Assembly (NCBI RefSeq): GCF_000381265.1 | Contig: NZ_KB906256.1 | Coordinates: 62,001-126,000, forward strand | Direction: 5' to 3' | DNA: 64,000 bases | From: Curvibacter lanceolatus ATCC 14669 | Lineage (GTDB): Bacteria; Pseudomonadota; Gammaproteobacteria; Burkholderiales; Burkholderiaceae_C | Shown here: piece by piece, positions 56,800 through 64,000 of the stretch | Numbering within the stretch: the stretch's first letter is position 1 | Layout: every line of letters starts with the position of its first letter | The notes under the pieces: model-generated | Seen by the model: the letters and a program-made list of their open reading frames with translations, nothing else | Database searches by the model: none | What the model was told of the DNA's origin: nothing | Position numbers and translations under genes: made by a program

Positions 56800-58059
56800 A
56801 TGTTTTTGTCCAAACGCCTACATCGTCATGCTGTCCGTCTGATTGCCGTTGCGGCCATCGCCTTCGTTGCCGGTTGCGGCGGTGGAGGTGGCGGGGGCTC
56901 GTCCAGCACCAGCAGCGGGTCGGGTAGCTCGGGCAGTTCAGGTAGTTCAGGCAGCGGGAGCAGCAGCGGATCGGGCAGCTCGACCCCCACCGATGGTCAC
57001 ACCCTGATCCAGCAAGCCACCCTGGCTCAACGGCCTGGGGTGCTGGCCAAGGCCCTGGGGCGCAGCCAGCGTTTGCTGGTGGGGCTGGGATCGACCGACG
57101 TCGCGCCCATCCAGGCCCAGAGCCTCACCCCCGACATCTACGACCAATACCTGGTGGGGGCAGGCGCCAGCGCCTGGCCGAGCTGGAACAGCCCCTCGGG
57201 CGCCTACGTGCAACTGGTCGCGCAGCGCGCCGACCAATTGGGGGCCGTGCCCATGTTCACGCTCTACCAGATGGCCACCCGCGGTGACGGGGTGCTGACC
57301 GGACTGACCGACACCAGCTTCATGAAGGACTACTGGGACAACACCCGCCTGCTGTTTCAGCAACTGGCCACCTATGGCAAGCCCGCGCTGGTCAATTTCG
57401 AGCCCGACTTCTGGGGTTACACGCACCGAGTGAACGCCGACCCGACGCAGATGTTCGTCTACGTCAACACCAACCCCGACTGCGCCACGCTGCCCAATAC
57501 CGTGGCCGGGATGGCCGCCTGCCTGATGCAGACCGCCCGGTTATATGCACCCCAAGCTTACGTGGGCTTCCCACCCTCGTTGTTCGGCGACCTGTTGTCC
57601 ACCGAAGTGAGTTACATGCAGAAGCTCGGGGCCGGCCAAGCCGACTTCGTGGTCATGCAGACATTGGACCGCGACGCCGGCTGTTTCGAGGCTCAGTCGA
57701 GCCTGGGCAGCTGCGTGCGCAGCGGCAACAATTGGTATTGGGACGAGAGCAACACCACCTCCCCCACCTTCACCGAACATTTCGCCATCGCCAATGGCTT
57801 CTTTCAGGGCCTGGGTCGGCCCCTGCTGTGGTGGCAAACCCCGATGGGGGTGCCGGCTGCGACGGCCAGCAAGCAAAGCCCTTGGCGCGACAACAGGGTG
57901 CGTTACTTTCTGAGCCATCCCAATGAACTGGTGGCAGCCGGGGGGGTTGGCGTGGTGTTCAGCCCAGGCGAGTCCACTCAGACCAACATCACCACCGATG
58001 GTGGCCAGTTCAAGACCTACTCCAAGGCCTACTTCGCCAATCCTTCAGCGCTGCCCTGA
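56800..58059 (+). CDS. Lipoprotein of unknown function with Gly/Ser linker
   Basis: Exported protein of 419 residues. A signal peptide ends in the lipobox VAGC (Cys about residue 24), followed by a stretch of Gly then Ser/Gly repeats to about residue 60, a typical flexible tether. The remaining 350 residues form one domain with features suggestive of an alpha/beta barrel: VGLGSTDVAPI, AVPMFTLYQMATRGDG and ALVNFEPDFWGY, whose Glu and Asp could be catalytic as in glycoside hydrolases, plus a Cys-containing insert. I do not recognise a named family. It is followed by a DUF3034 gene after 11 bp. Confidence 0.85.
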   Translation: MFLSKRLHRHAVRLIAVAAIAFVAGCGGGGGGGSSSTSSGSGSSGSSGSSGSGSSSGSGSSTPTDGHTLIQQATLAQRPGVLAKALGRSQRLLVGLGSTDVAPIQAQSLTPDIYDQYLVGAGASAWPSWNSPSGAYVQLVAQRADQLGAVPMFTLYQMATRGDGVLTGLTDTSFMKDYWDNTRLLFQQLATYGKPALVNFEPDFWGYTHRVNADPTQMFVYVNTNPDCATLPNTVAGMAACLMQTARLYAPQAYVGFPPSLFGDLLSTEVSYMQKLGAGQADFVVMQTLDRDAGCFEAQSSLGSCVRSGNNWYWDESNTTSPTFTEHFAIANGFFQGLGRPLLWWQTPMGVPAATASKQSPWRDNRVRYFLSHPNELVAAGGVGVVFSPGESTQTNITTDGGQFKTYSKAYFANPSALP

Positions 58060-58070
58060 GCCTCCACGCC

Positions 58071-59027
58071 ATGACCATGCCTAAGCCCCGCGCATGCCTG
58101 AATGCACCGGTTGGACTGTCGGTGGCGCTGTTTCTGAGCCTGGGGGTGCATGGGGCCCATGCGGAATCGGGCAAGCTGCTGCTGACCGGCGGGGTCTCGA
58201 CCGTGGAGGGTGCGGCCGGTGGCGGCATCGTGCCCTGGGCCGTGATCGGCACCCAGGCCACCGACGGTGAAATCGGGCTGAGCGCCAACTTCAACCACCT
58301 GGCCACCCACGACTATGGCCTGAAGACCTATGCCCTGACGTTGAACCTGCGCAACCAGCTGGAGTTGTCGGTGGGGCAGCAAGACCTGTCGGCCGGGCCG
58401 GCCACCGCCCTCAATGCGCTGGGCTTTGACGTGCAGCCCGGCCCGCACCTCAAGATGGACGTGCTGGGCGCCAAGCTGCGGCTGGCCGGTGATGCCATCC
58501 TGGACAGCGACACCCTGATGCCCCAGGTGGCGGTGGGCCTGCAGCACAAACACACCCAGGCTGCCTCGCTGCAGCCGGTGTTCAACTTCCTGGGCGTGCG
58601 CAATTCGGGCACCGATGTGTATGTCTCGGCCACCAAGCTGTGGCTGGCCCAGGGCCTGCTGCTCAACGCCACGCTGCGCTACACCCAGGCCAACCAGGGC
58701 GGGCTGCTGGGCTTCGGCTCGGCCGCCCCGGGGCGCCACAGCGCCAGCCTGAACCCCGAACTGAGCGTGGCCTACCTGCTGCGCAAGGACCTGGCCGTGG
58801 GCGCGGAATACCGCTTCATGCCCAACAACCTGGAAGCCGTGGGGCGCGCTGCCGGCCTGGGCAATGCCTTGCGCCAGGACGACTGGAAAGACCTGTTTGT
58901 GGCCTGGGCACCGCAACGCAACGTCTCGCTGACCGCCGCCTATGTGGACCTGGGCCGCATCGTGCCCGGCGTGACCGAGCAACGCCGGCAACGGGGCTGG
59001 TACCTGTCGGGCCAGGTCAGTTTCTGA
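58071..59027 (+). CDS. DUF3034 family outer-membrane-like protein
   Basis: Protein of 318 residues with a signal peptide (APVGLSVALFLSLGVHGAHA) and an amphipathic beta-strand pattern (LRNQLELSVGQQDLSAGPAT, DVYVSATKLWLAQGLLLNAT, and an ending in YLSGQVSF), the terminal aromatic residue being a usual outer-membrane barrel signature. I recognise the DUF3034 family of betaproteobacteria; function unknown. It is flanked by the lipoprotein gene (11 bp) and a truncated hemoglobin (32 bp), probably one operon. Confidence 0.85.
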   Translation: MTMPKPRACLNAPVGLSVALFLSLGVHGAHAESGKLLLTGGVSTVEGAAGGGIVPWAVIGTQATDGEIGLSANFNHLATHDYGLKTYALTLNLRNQLELSVGQQDLSAGPATALNALGFDVQPGPHLKMDVLGAKLRLAGDAILDSDTLMPQVAVGLQHKHTQAASLQPVFNFLGVRNSGTDVYVSATKLWLAQGLLLNATLRYTQANQGGLLGFGSAAPGRHSASLNPELSVAYLLRKDLAVGAEYRFMPNNLEAVGRAAGLGNALRQDDWKDLFVAWAPQRNVSLTAAYVDLGRIVPGVTEQRRQRGWYLSGQVSF

Positions 59028-59059
59028 GCGCCTCCAGCAGCCTCCTCCAGCACACCCCC

Positions 59060-59524
59060 ATGCCAACCCGATTTCTGCACCTTGCCCTGGCCAGCTTGAT
59101 GCTGCTGGCCGCCTCCGCCACCAGCGCCGAACCCGACCGCTACGTGCCCGCCCGGCCCGCCGATGCCGGGCTGTACCAGGCCTTGGGGGAGCGCGCCGGC
59201 ATCGACGCCGTGGTGGCCGGCATGCTCAAGCGCTCGGCAGCCAACCCGCGCATCGCCGACAAGTTCAAGGGCATCAAACTCAAGGGTCTGCAGGGCCAGA
59301 TCACGGATCAGCTGTGTGAACTCACGGGTGGGCCCTGCCACTACGAAGGCAACTCCATGAAAGATGCCCACGAGGACCTGGCCCTCACCATGGCGCACTT
59401 CAACGCCCTGGTCGAAGACCTGCAACAGGCCCTGGACGAGCAAGGCGTGCCTTTTCGCACCCAGAACCGCCTGCTGGCCCTGCTGGCGCCCATGTACCGC
59501 GACGTGCTGAAATCACCGCGCTGA
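59060..59524 (+). CDS. Group 1 truncated hemoglobin with signal peptide
   Basis: Protein of 154 residues. After an export signal (FLHLALASLMLLAASATSA) comes a truncated-hemoglobin fold: LYQALGERAGIDAVVAGMLK, DKFKGIKLKG, and the proximal-His segment NSMKDAHEDLALTMAHFNAL. The B10 position that is Tyr in most group 1 members seems to be Leu (GMLKRS), and two cysteines (CELTGGPC) could form a disulfide in the periplasm. The likely role is oxygen, NO or electron handling outside the cytosol, but this is inference. Confidence 0.85.
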   Translation: MPTRFLHLALASLMLLAASATSAEPDRYVPARPADAGLYQALGERAGIDAVVAGMLKRSAANPRIADKFKGIKLKGLQGQITDQLCELTGGPCHYEGNSMKDAHEDLALTMAHFNALVEDLQQALDEQGVPFRTQNRLLALLAPMYRDVLKSPR

Positions 59525-59538
59525 AGCCCGTCTCTCTC

Positions 59539-59563
59539 GCGCTGCCCAAAAAACAGGCAGCGC
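59539..59563. terminator. Hairpin after truncated hemoglobin gene, possible terminator
   Basis: Perfect 8-bp arms GCGCTGCC / GGCAGCGC around CAAAAAACA, 15 bp after the stop codon. No T-tract follows, so intrinsic termination is doubtful. Confidence 0.35.
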
Positions 59564-59718
59564 AAGGACATCTCTTTCAAATCAAGCACTTAGGCACTGA
59601 TTCAACGCACAGGGCACGGCTTGTCCACAAGCTTGTCCAAGCCTGACGGGGACAGAACCGGGGGTGGCCAACGCAGTAATCCAGCAGGCTGCAGGCCACC
59701 AAGCGGCCTGCCTCGCGC

Positions 59719-59747
59719 CTTGAAGCTGCCTTTTTTCACCCCATTTA
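59719..59747 (+). promoter_or_regulatory. Sigma-32 heat-shock promoter of rpoH
   Basis: CTTGAA (59719-59724), 14-bp spacer and CCCCATTTA (59739-59747) match the sigma-32 consensus in both boxes and in spacing. The transcript would start near 59755 and include the CIRCE element in its leader. Confidence 0.8.
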
Positions 59748-59788
59748 CCTCGGATGCCCTGGCGCAAAAAAGGGCGGGAACTTTCGAT

Positions 59789-59815
59789 TTAGCACTCGGT
59801 CACAGAGAGTGCTAA
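59789..59815 (+). promoter_or_regulatory. CIRCE element (HrcA operator) upstream of rpoH
   Basis: TTAGCACTC (59789-59797), 9-bp spacer, GAGTGCTAA (59807-59815): an exact match to the canonical CIRCE inverted repeat. It begins about 34 bp after the predicted sigma-32 transcript start and ends 15 bp before the rpoH ribosome binding site. Confidence 0.95.
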
Positions 59816-59842
59816 TATTCCGCCATGGAAAGGATTTCTGGT

Positions 59843-60787
59843 ATGAAAATCCAAACTTCAATGACCGCTGCAGCCACTGCCATCACCCCGGCCAACCCGT
59901 GGTCCATGGTGCCTGCCCTGGGCAACCTTGACGCCTACATCTCGGCCGTCAACCGCCTGCCCATGCTCACCCTCGAAGAAGAACAAAAGTACGCCCGCCA
60001 GCTGCGCGACGACAACAACGTCGAGGCCGCCGGCCGGCTGGTGTTGTCGCACCTGCGCCTGGTGGTGTCGGTGTCGCGCCAGTACCTGGGCTATGGCCTG
60101 CCGCAAGGCGACCTGATCCAGGAAGGCAACGTGGGCCTGATGAAGGCCGTCAAGCGCTTCGACCCGGATCAGGGCGTGCGCCTGGTCAGCTACGCGCTGC
60201 ACTGGATCAAGGCCGAAATCCACGAGTACATCCTGAAAAACTGGCGCATGGTCAAGGTGGCCACCACCAAGGCCCAGCGCAAGCTGTTCTTCAACCTGCG
60301 CTCCATGAAGCAAGGCTTCAAGGCCGACGCCATGGACGAAGGCAGCACGCACCGCGACACGCTGAGCGAGCACGAGATTGACGTGGTGGCCCAACAGCTC
60401 AACGTGAAGCGCGAAGAGGTCATGGAGATGGAAACCCGCATGGCGGGTGGCGACGTGCTGCTGGACCCGAGCCCGTCCGAAGACTCCGACCAGGCCTTTG
60501 GCCCGATCGCCTACCTGGCCGACGCGGCCCATGAGCCCACCGCCATGATCGAATCGCGCCAGCGCGACGTGCTGGCCAGCGACGGCATTGCCAGCGCACT
60601 CAATGGCCTGGACGAACGCAGCCGCCGCATCGTGGAAGAGCGCTGGCTCAAGGTCAATGACGACGGCTCGGGCGGCATGACCCTGCACGAGCTGGCTGCC
60701 GAGTACAAGGTGAGCGCCGAGCGCATCCGCCAGATCGAAGTGGCGGCGATGAAGAAAATGAAGAAGACGCTGGCCGAATTCGCCTGA
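59843..60787 (+). CDS. rpoH: RNA polymerase heat-shock sigma factor sigma-32
   Basis: Sigma-70-family factor of 314 residues. Region 2 is visible in LVLSHLRLVVSVSRQYLGYG and GNVGLMKAVKRFDP with the -10-recognition RLVSYALHWIKAEIHEYIL; the RpoH box follows as QRKLFFNLRS, which separates it from RpoD; region 4 ends in SAERIRQIEVAAMKKMKK. I chose the ATG at 59843 because AAAGGA lies 8 bases upstream, and the ATG at 59825 lacks a site. The leader carries both a sigma-32 promoter and a CIRCE element. Confidence 0.96.
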   Translation: MKIQTSMTAAATAITPANPWSMVPALGNLDAYISAVNRLPMLTLEEEQKYARQLRDDNNVEAAGRLVLSHLRLVVSVSRQYLGYGLPQGDLIQEGNVGLMKAVKRFDPDQGVRLVSYALHWIKAEIHEYILKNWRMVKVATTKAQRKLFFNLRSMKQGFKADAMDEGSTHRDTLSEHEIDVVAQQLNVKREEVMEMETRMAGGDVLLDPSPSEDSDQAFGPIAYLADAAHEPTAMIESRQRDVLASDGIASALNGLDERSRRIVEERWLKVNDDGSGGMTLHELAAEYKVSAERIRQIEVAAMKKMKKTLAEFA

Positions 60788-60813
60788 CGCGCCTCTGCTG
60801 CCCATCCCACAAG

Positions 60814-60835
60814 AGCCGGATCCGTCCGGCTTTTT
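60814..60835 (+). terminator. Rho-independent terminator after rpoH
   Basis: Perfect 7-bp stem AGCCGGA / TCCGGCT around TCCG, followed by a T-tract (TTTTTG). Confidence 0.85.
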
Positions 60836-60925
60836 GCTGTCTGGTCTTTTCTGAGGTGGGCGACGCCCCGTCATGGGGCACACTGTTGGCCCTTGTACTG
60901 ATTTGCAATGCGCGGAGCCGCTGCC

Positions 60926-61906
60926 ATGCCAACTTCCATTTCACGCCGCCAGGCCCTGGGCCTGACTTTGGGCGGCCTGACCCTGCCCGCCCTGGCCCAG
61001 ACACCCGCCAACTGGCCCAACAAGACGCTGCGCATCGTGGTGGGCTTTCCTGGCGGATCGTCGCCCGACCTGATGGCCCGCACCCTGGCCGAGCCCCTGT
61101 CCAAGGCGCTGGGGCAGCCGGTGATCGTGGAGAACCGGGTGGGGGCCGGTGGCAACATTGCCGCCGAGACCGTGGCCCATGCCACCGACAACCACACCCT
61201 GGGCCTGATGATCAACGGCAATATGACGATTGCCCGTCTACTCAACCCGAAGATCCATTACGACCCGCTCAAGGACTTGGCCCCGGTGAGCCTGATCGCC
61301 ACGGCCCCGCTGATCCTGGCCGGCCCCGCCAGCCTGCCCGGCACCACCCCACAAGCGGTGTTGGAGGCCGCACGCAAAGCCGGTGAGCAATGGAGCTATG
61401 GCTCACCCGGGGTGGGCACGGTGGCCCATCTGGGCATGGAAATGTTGAAGGCACGCGCCCACCTGGGGGCGGTGCACGTGCCCTACCCGGGCAACCCGCA
61501 GGTGATCACGGCCATGCTGGGCGCCCAGGTTCAGCTCGCGCTGTTGCCACCGGGCCTGGCGCTGGCCCAGGTGAAGGCGGGCAAACTGCGCGCCATCGGC
61601 GTGACGTCGTCCACCCGCAGCTCGCTGGCCCCCGAGGTGCCCAGCCTGGCCGAGTCGGGTGTGACAGGCTTCAACCTGGAGATCTGGAACGCCGTGGCTG
61701 CCCCGGCCAGCCTGCCGGCGCCGATCGTGGCCCGGCTTTCAGACCTGCTGAGCGGGATTGCGCGAACCCCCGAGGTGCGCGACAAGCTGTTCCAGATGGG
61801 CTGGCAGGTGGCCGGCACCTCGGCCGAAGGCCTGGCCAACCGGGTCAAGGCGGACACCCGCAGCATGGGCGAGGTGATCCAGAAGCAGCGCATCCAGGCC
61901 GATTGA
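60926..61906 (+). CDS. Bug-family tripartite tricarboxylate transporter substrate-binding protein
   Basis: Periplasmic binding protein of 326 residues with an SRRQ-type signal peptide (ISRRQALGLTLGGLTLPALA). The Bug family pattern is clear: KTLRIVVGFPGGSSPDLMAR, PVIVENRVGAGGNIAAETVA, GSPGVGTVAHLGMEMLKA and HVPYPGNPQVITAMLGAQVQ. It captures a small carboxylate for a TctAB permease, but no tctAB genes are next to it, which is common for these expanded families. GGAG precedes the ATG at 60926. Confidence 0.9.
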   Translation: MPTSISRRQALGLTLGGLTLPALAQTPANWPNKTLRIVVGFPGGSSPDLMARTLAEPLSKALGQPVIVENRVGAGGNIAAETVAHATDNHTLGLMINGNMTIARLLNPKIHYDPLKDLAPVSLIATAPLILAGPASLPGTTPQAVLEAARKAGEQWSYGSPGVGTVAHLGMEMLKARAHLGAVHVPYPGNPQVITAMLGAQVQLALLPPGLALAQVKAGKLRAIGVTSSTRSSLAPEVPSLAESGVTGFNLEIWNAVAAPASLPAPIVARLSDLLSGIARTPEVRDKLFQMGWQVAGTSAEGLANRVKADTRSMGEVIQKQRIQAD

Positions 61907-61944
61907 GGCCCGCGCCGCGGCATCAAACCGCCTGATCCAGCCGA

Positions 61945-62556
61945 TCAGGAGGCGCGCAACAAGGCCTGCAGATCGGACAACAGGGCCTGCGGGCCCGATC
62001 CATAGCGCGCAAACAGGCGCAGCCGCCCTTGCGGGTCGTAGATGTAGCTGCCGGCCGAGTGGTCCATGGTGTAGCTGGACTCGGTCTTGCCCTCGACCTT
62101 CTTGTAGTAGATCTTGAAGTCTTTGGCGAGCGCGGCCAGTTGCTCTGGCGTTTCGGGCCGCAGCGCGATGAAGGTGGGGTCGAAATTGCCCATGTAGGCC
62201 TTGAGCAGTTCGGCGGTGTCGCGTGCCGGGTCCACCGTCACGAAGATGGCCTGCAGGCGCTCCCCATCGGCGCCCAGTTGACGCTTGACCTCGGCCATCT
62301 CCGACATGGTGGTCGGGCAGACATCCGGGCATTGGGTGTAGCCAAAAAAGACCACCACCGCCTTGCCCTTGAAGTCGGCCAGGGTGCGCACCTGCCCGTT
62401 CTGGTCGGGCAGCTTGAAGTCGCGCGCGTATTCAGCGCCGGTGATGTCCACCGACTTGAACTCGGTCTTGGCCGGGGCACAGGCCGTCATCAGGCTGGCG
62501 GCCAGGGCCGCCCCCAGCACAGTGAAGCCCCATTGGAGCGCTTGTCGTTTCTTCAT
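61945..62556 (-). CDS. SCO1/SenC copper-delivery lipoprotein
   Basis: Thioredoxin-fold protein of 203 residues that helps build the CuA site of cytochrome c oxidase. A lipoprotein signal ends in MTAC near residue 26. The copper ligands are CPDVC in FFGYTQCPDVCPTTMSEMAE and the His in YTMDHSAGSYIYDPQG. It is the last gene of the ctaA-ctaB-sco order, 4 bp after ctaB. Confidence 0.94.
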   Translation of the reverse strand: MKKRQALQWGFTVLGAALAASLMTACAPAKTEFKSVDITGAEYARDFKLPDQNGQVRTLADFKGKAVVVFFGYTQCPDVCPTTMSEMAEVKRQLGADGERLQAIFVTVDPARDTAELLKAYMGNFDPTFIALRPETPEQLAALAKDFKIYYKKVEGKTESSYTMDHSAGSYIYDPQGRLRLFARYGSGPQALLSDLQALLRAS

Positions 62557-62560
62557 GGCA

Positions 62561-63457
62561 TCAGAACAGGTAGTGGTCGATCAACAGGGCTGCAAACAGC
62601 AGGCTCAGGTGGATCAGCGAAAAACGGAAGGTGCGGCGCGCCAGATCATCCGAATAGGAGCGCCACAGGCGGAAGGCATAGGCGATGAAGCCGCCACTGA
62701 GCAGCACGGCCGCGACCAGGTAGAACCAGGAACTCATGCCGTAGACAAAAGGCATCAGACAACCCGCAAACAGCACAAAGGTGTACAGCAGCACCTGCAG
62801 GCGGGTGAACTCATTGCCATGGGTGACGGGCAGCATGGGCAGGCCGGCCTTGCGGTAGTCCTCGACCCGGTAGAGGGCCAGGGCCCAGAAGTGGGGCGGC
62901 GTCCAGAGGAAGATGATCAGGAACAGGATCAGCGCCTCGGGGCTCACATCGCCCGTCATGGCGGCCCAGCCGAGCACCGGGGGCATGGCGCCCGAGGCCC
63001 CGCCGATGACGATGTTCTGCGGCGTCAACGGCTTCAGGATCACGGTGTAGACCACCGCATAGCCCACAAACGTGGCAAAGGTCAGCCACATGGTGATCGG
63101 GTTGACCCACACATACAGCACCACCGAGCCGGCCGTGCACAGCAGGGCCGAGAACACCAGCGACTGGCGGTCGCTCAACTCCCCCTTGGCGGTGGGGCGC
63201 CAGGCGGTGCGCTTCATCTTGGCGTCGATGCCTTTTTCAACCAGGCAATTGAAAGCCGCCGCCGCGCCCGCCACCAGCCAGATGCCCAGCGAGGCCACCG
63301 CGGCCAGGCCCACATCCGACAGACTGGGCACACCCGGCACGGCCAGGACCATGCCGATCAAGGCACAGAACACGATCAGTTGAACCACCCGGGGTTTGGT
63401 CAGCGCATAGAACTGCCGCGCCAGGGAGGGGTAGGAAACAGAAGGGGCGACACTCAT
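62561..63457 (-). CDS. ctaB: Protoheme IX farnesyltransferase (heme O synthase)
   Basis: Membrane UbiA-type prenyltransferase of 298 residues, adding a farnesyl group to heme b. The polyprenyl-binding region reads [20 protein letters not shown], and the second DxxxD-like region is [15 protein letters not shown]. About nine helices. The ATG at 63457 overlaps the upstream ctaA stop by 4 bp; also known as cyoE. Confidence 0.95.
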   Translation of the reverse strand: MSVAPSVSYPSLARQFYALTKPRVVQLIVFCALIGMVLAVPGVPSLSDVGLAAVASLGIWLVAGAAAAFNCLVEKGIDAKMKRTAWRPTAKGELSDRQSLVFSALLCTAGSVVLYVWVNPITMWLTFATFVGYAVVYTVILKPLTPQNIVIGGASGAMPPVLGWAAMTGDVSPEALILFLIIFLWTPPHFWALALYRVEDYRKAGLPMLPVTHGNEFTRLQVLLYTFVLFAGCLMPFVYGMSSWFYLVAAVLLSGGFIAYAFRLWRSYSDDLARRTFRFSLIHLSLLFAALLIDHYLF

Positions 63458-64000
63458 GCAGACAGTCTCGATGCGCTCAGGGATACAGAAGAGGAATAGG
63501 CACCACGGGGGCTGCTGAGGGTCAGCACCCGCGTCAACACCAGGGCCAGGGCGGCGGCACCGCCGGTGTGGGCCACGGCAGCCACCAACGGCCAGCCCAG
63601 CACCACGTTGCTCAAACCCGTCAGGGCCTGCAACAGCAACAGCGCGGCCAACCAGCGTGCCTGCCCCCGCAAGGCGGGAACCTGCCACAGACGCCAGCTC
63701 AGTGCACCCAGGCAGAGCAGCACCACGCCCGCGGCCAGCCGGTGGGCAACATGGATCGCCGTGAGGGCCGCAAAGGTGAGTTGCTCGCCATTGGCCAACT
63801 GCCCCAGCGGGCGCCATAGTTCAAAGCCGCCCGTCCAGTCCATCTCGGGCCACCATTGGCCCTGGCACTGGGGGAAACTGCTGCAGGCCAGCACCGCGTA
63901 ATTGGTGCTGACCCAGCCGCCCAACAGCACCTGGGCCGTCAGCAGCAGGGCCGCAGCCGCTGTGAGCAGGTACAGACCTGACGACACCGACACGGGCCGC
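63454..64000 (-). CDS. ctaA: Heme A synthase (COX15/CtaA), partial at right edge
   Basis: The C-terminal 181 codons of the enzyme that oxidises heme O to heme A. Seen: [20 protein letters not shown] (a conserved cysteine pair in a periplasmic loop), the heme-ligand His in [11 protein letters not shown], and [20 protein letters not shown] with another His. The frame continues past the window edge, so the N-terminal half is missing; the GTG at 63993 is internal. Confidence 0.92.
   Translation of the reverse strand, partial: RPVSVSSGLYLLTAAAALLLTAQVLLGGWVSTNYAVLACSSFPQCQGQWWPEMDWTGGFELWRPLGQLANGEQLTFAALTAIHVAHRLAAGVVLLCLGALSWRLWQVPALRGQARWLAALLLLQALTGLSNVVLGWPLVAAVAHTGGAAALALVLTRVLTLSSPRGAYSSSVSLSASRLSA

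Larger units (their letters stand above)
59525..59842. other. rpoH leader and promoter region
   Basis: 318 bp without a supported gene. It holds a hairpin at 59539-59563, a sigma-32 promoter at 59719-59747 and a CIRCE element at 59789-59815. Confidence 0.8.

Overview
The window looks like chromosome from a high-GC betaproteobacterium of the order Burkholderiales, probably the Comamonadaceae or the Rubrivivax/Leptothrix group. The support is very GC-rich coding with strong GC bias at third codon positions, an fdsGBACD formate dehydrogenase in the Cupriavidus-type order, a PabB-PabC fusion, a DUF3460-scpA pair, a Bug-type binding protein, and the divergent ftsY / M16-M16-rsmD-coaD arrangement. 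These are family-level inferences; I ran no searches. I see no rRNA, tRNA, CRISPR array or intact insertion sequence.

Layout. 1-4.5 kb: a membrane protein cut by the left edge, an MgtA-type Mg2+ P-type ATPase and an HpcH/HpaI aldolase. 4.5-9.9 kb: a catabolic cassette made of a sigma-54 activator, a divergent sigma-54 promoter, a flavin monooxygenase and a butanediol-dehydrogenase-like enzyme. A second, decayed copy of the 3' end of the aldolase gene lies on the far side of the cassette, which suggests an insertion or rearrangement at hpaI. 9.9-21.9 kb: an amino-acid permease, then the complete NAD-linked molybdenum formate dehydrogenase operon (fdsGBA, fdhD, fdsD) led by an oxalate/formate-type MFS transporter. 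A perfect 25-bp inverted repeat lies ahead of the operon, followed by a LysR regulator and the Fe-S carrier ApbC.

22-46.6 kb is mostly core metabolism: metG, a 7TMR-DISM protein with a degenerate GGDEF domain, a SulP transporter, scpA, nadB, panB, a KgtP-like transporter diverging from a DctB/DctR-like two-component system, a decayed low-GC gene fragment, the overlapping nadC-nadA-pabBC operon, panC, gpsA, secB, grxC, a membrane rhodanese, gpmA, a CtpA protease and a MoeB/ThiF-like protein. 46.6-49.3 kb is a signalling cluster: a receiver-only protein, a NarL-type regulator and a CHASE3 histidine kinase.

49.8-64 kb: an alpha/beta hydrolase, coaD, rsmD, two M16 peptidase-family proteins, ftsY and cutA. 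A probable envelope cluster follows (an unknown Gly/Ser-linker lipoprotein, a DUF3034 protein and an exported truncated hemoglobin). Then come rpoH with both a sigma-32 promoter and a perfect CIRCE element, a Bug binding protein, and the ctaA-ctaB-sco genes for cytochrome oxidase assembly, with ctaA cut by the right edge.

The most notable items are the cassette flanked by duplicated hpaI ends, the doubly wired rpoH promoter, the envelope cluster with an exported truncated hemoglobin, and several uncatalogued inverted repeats that look like operators in divergent promoter regions.
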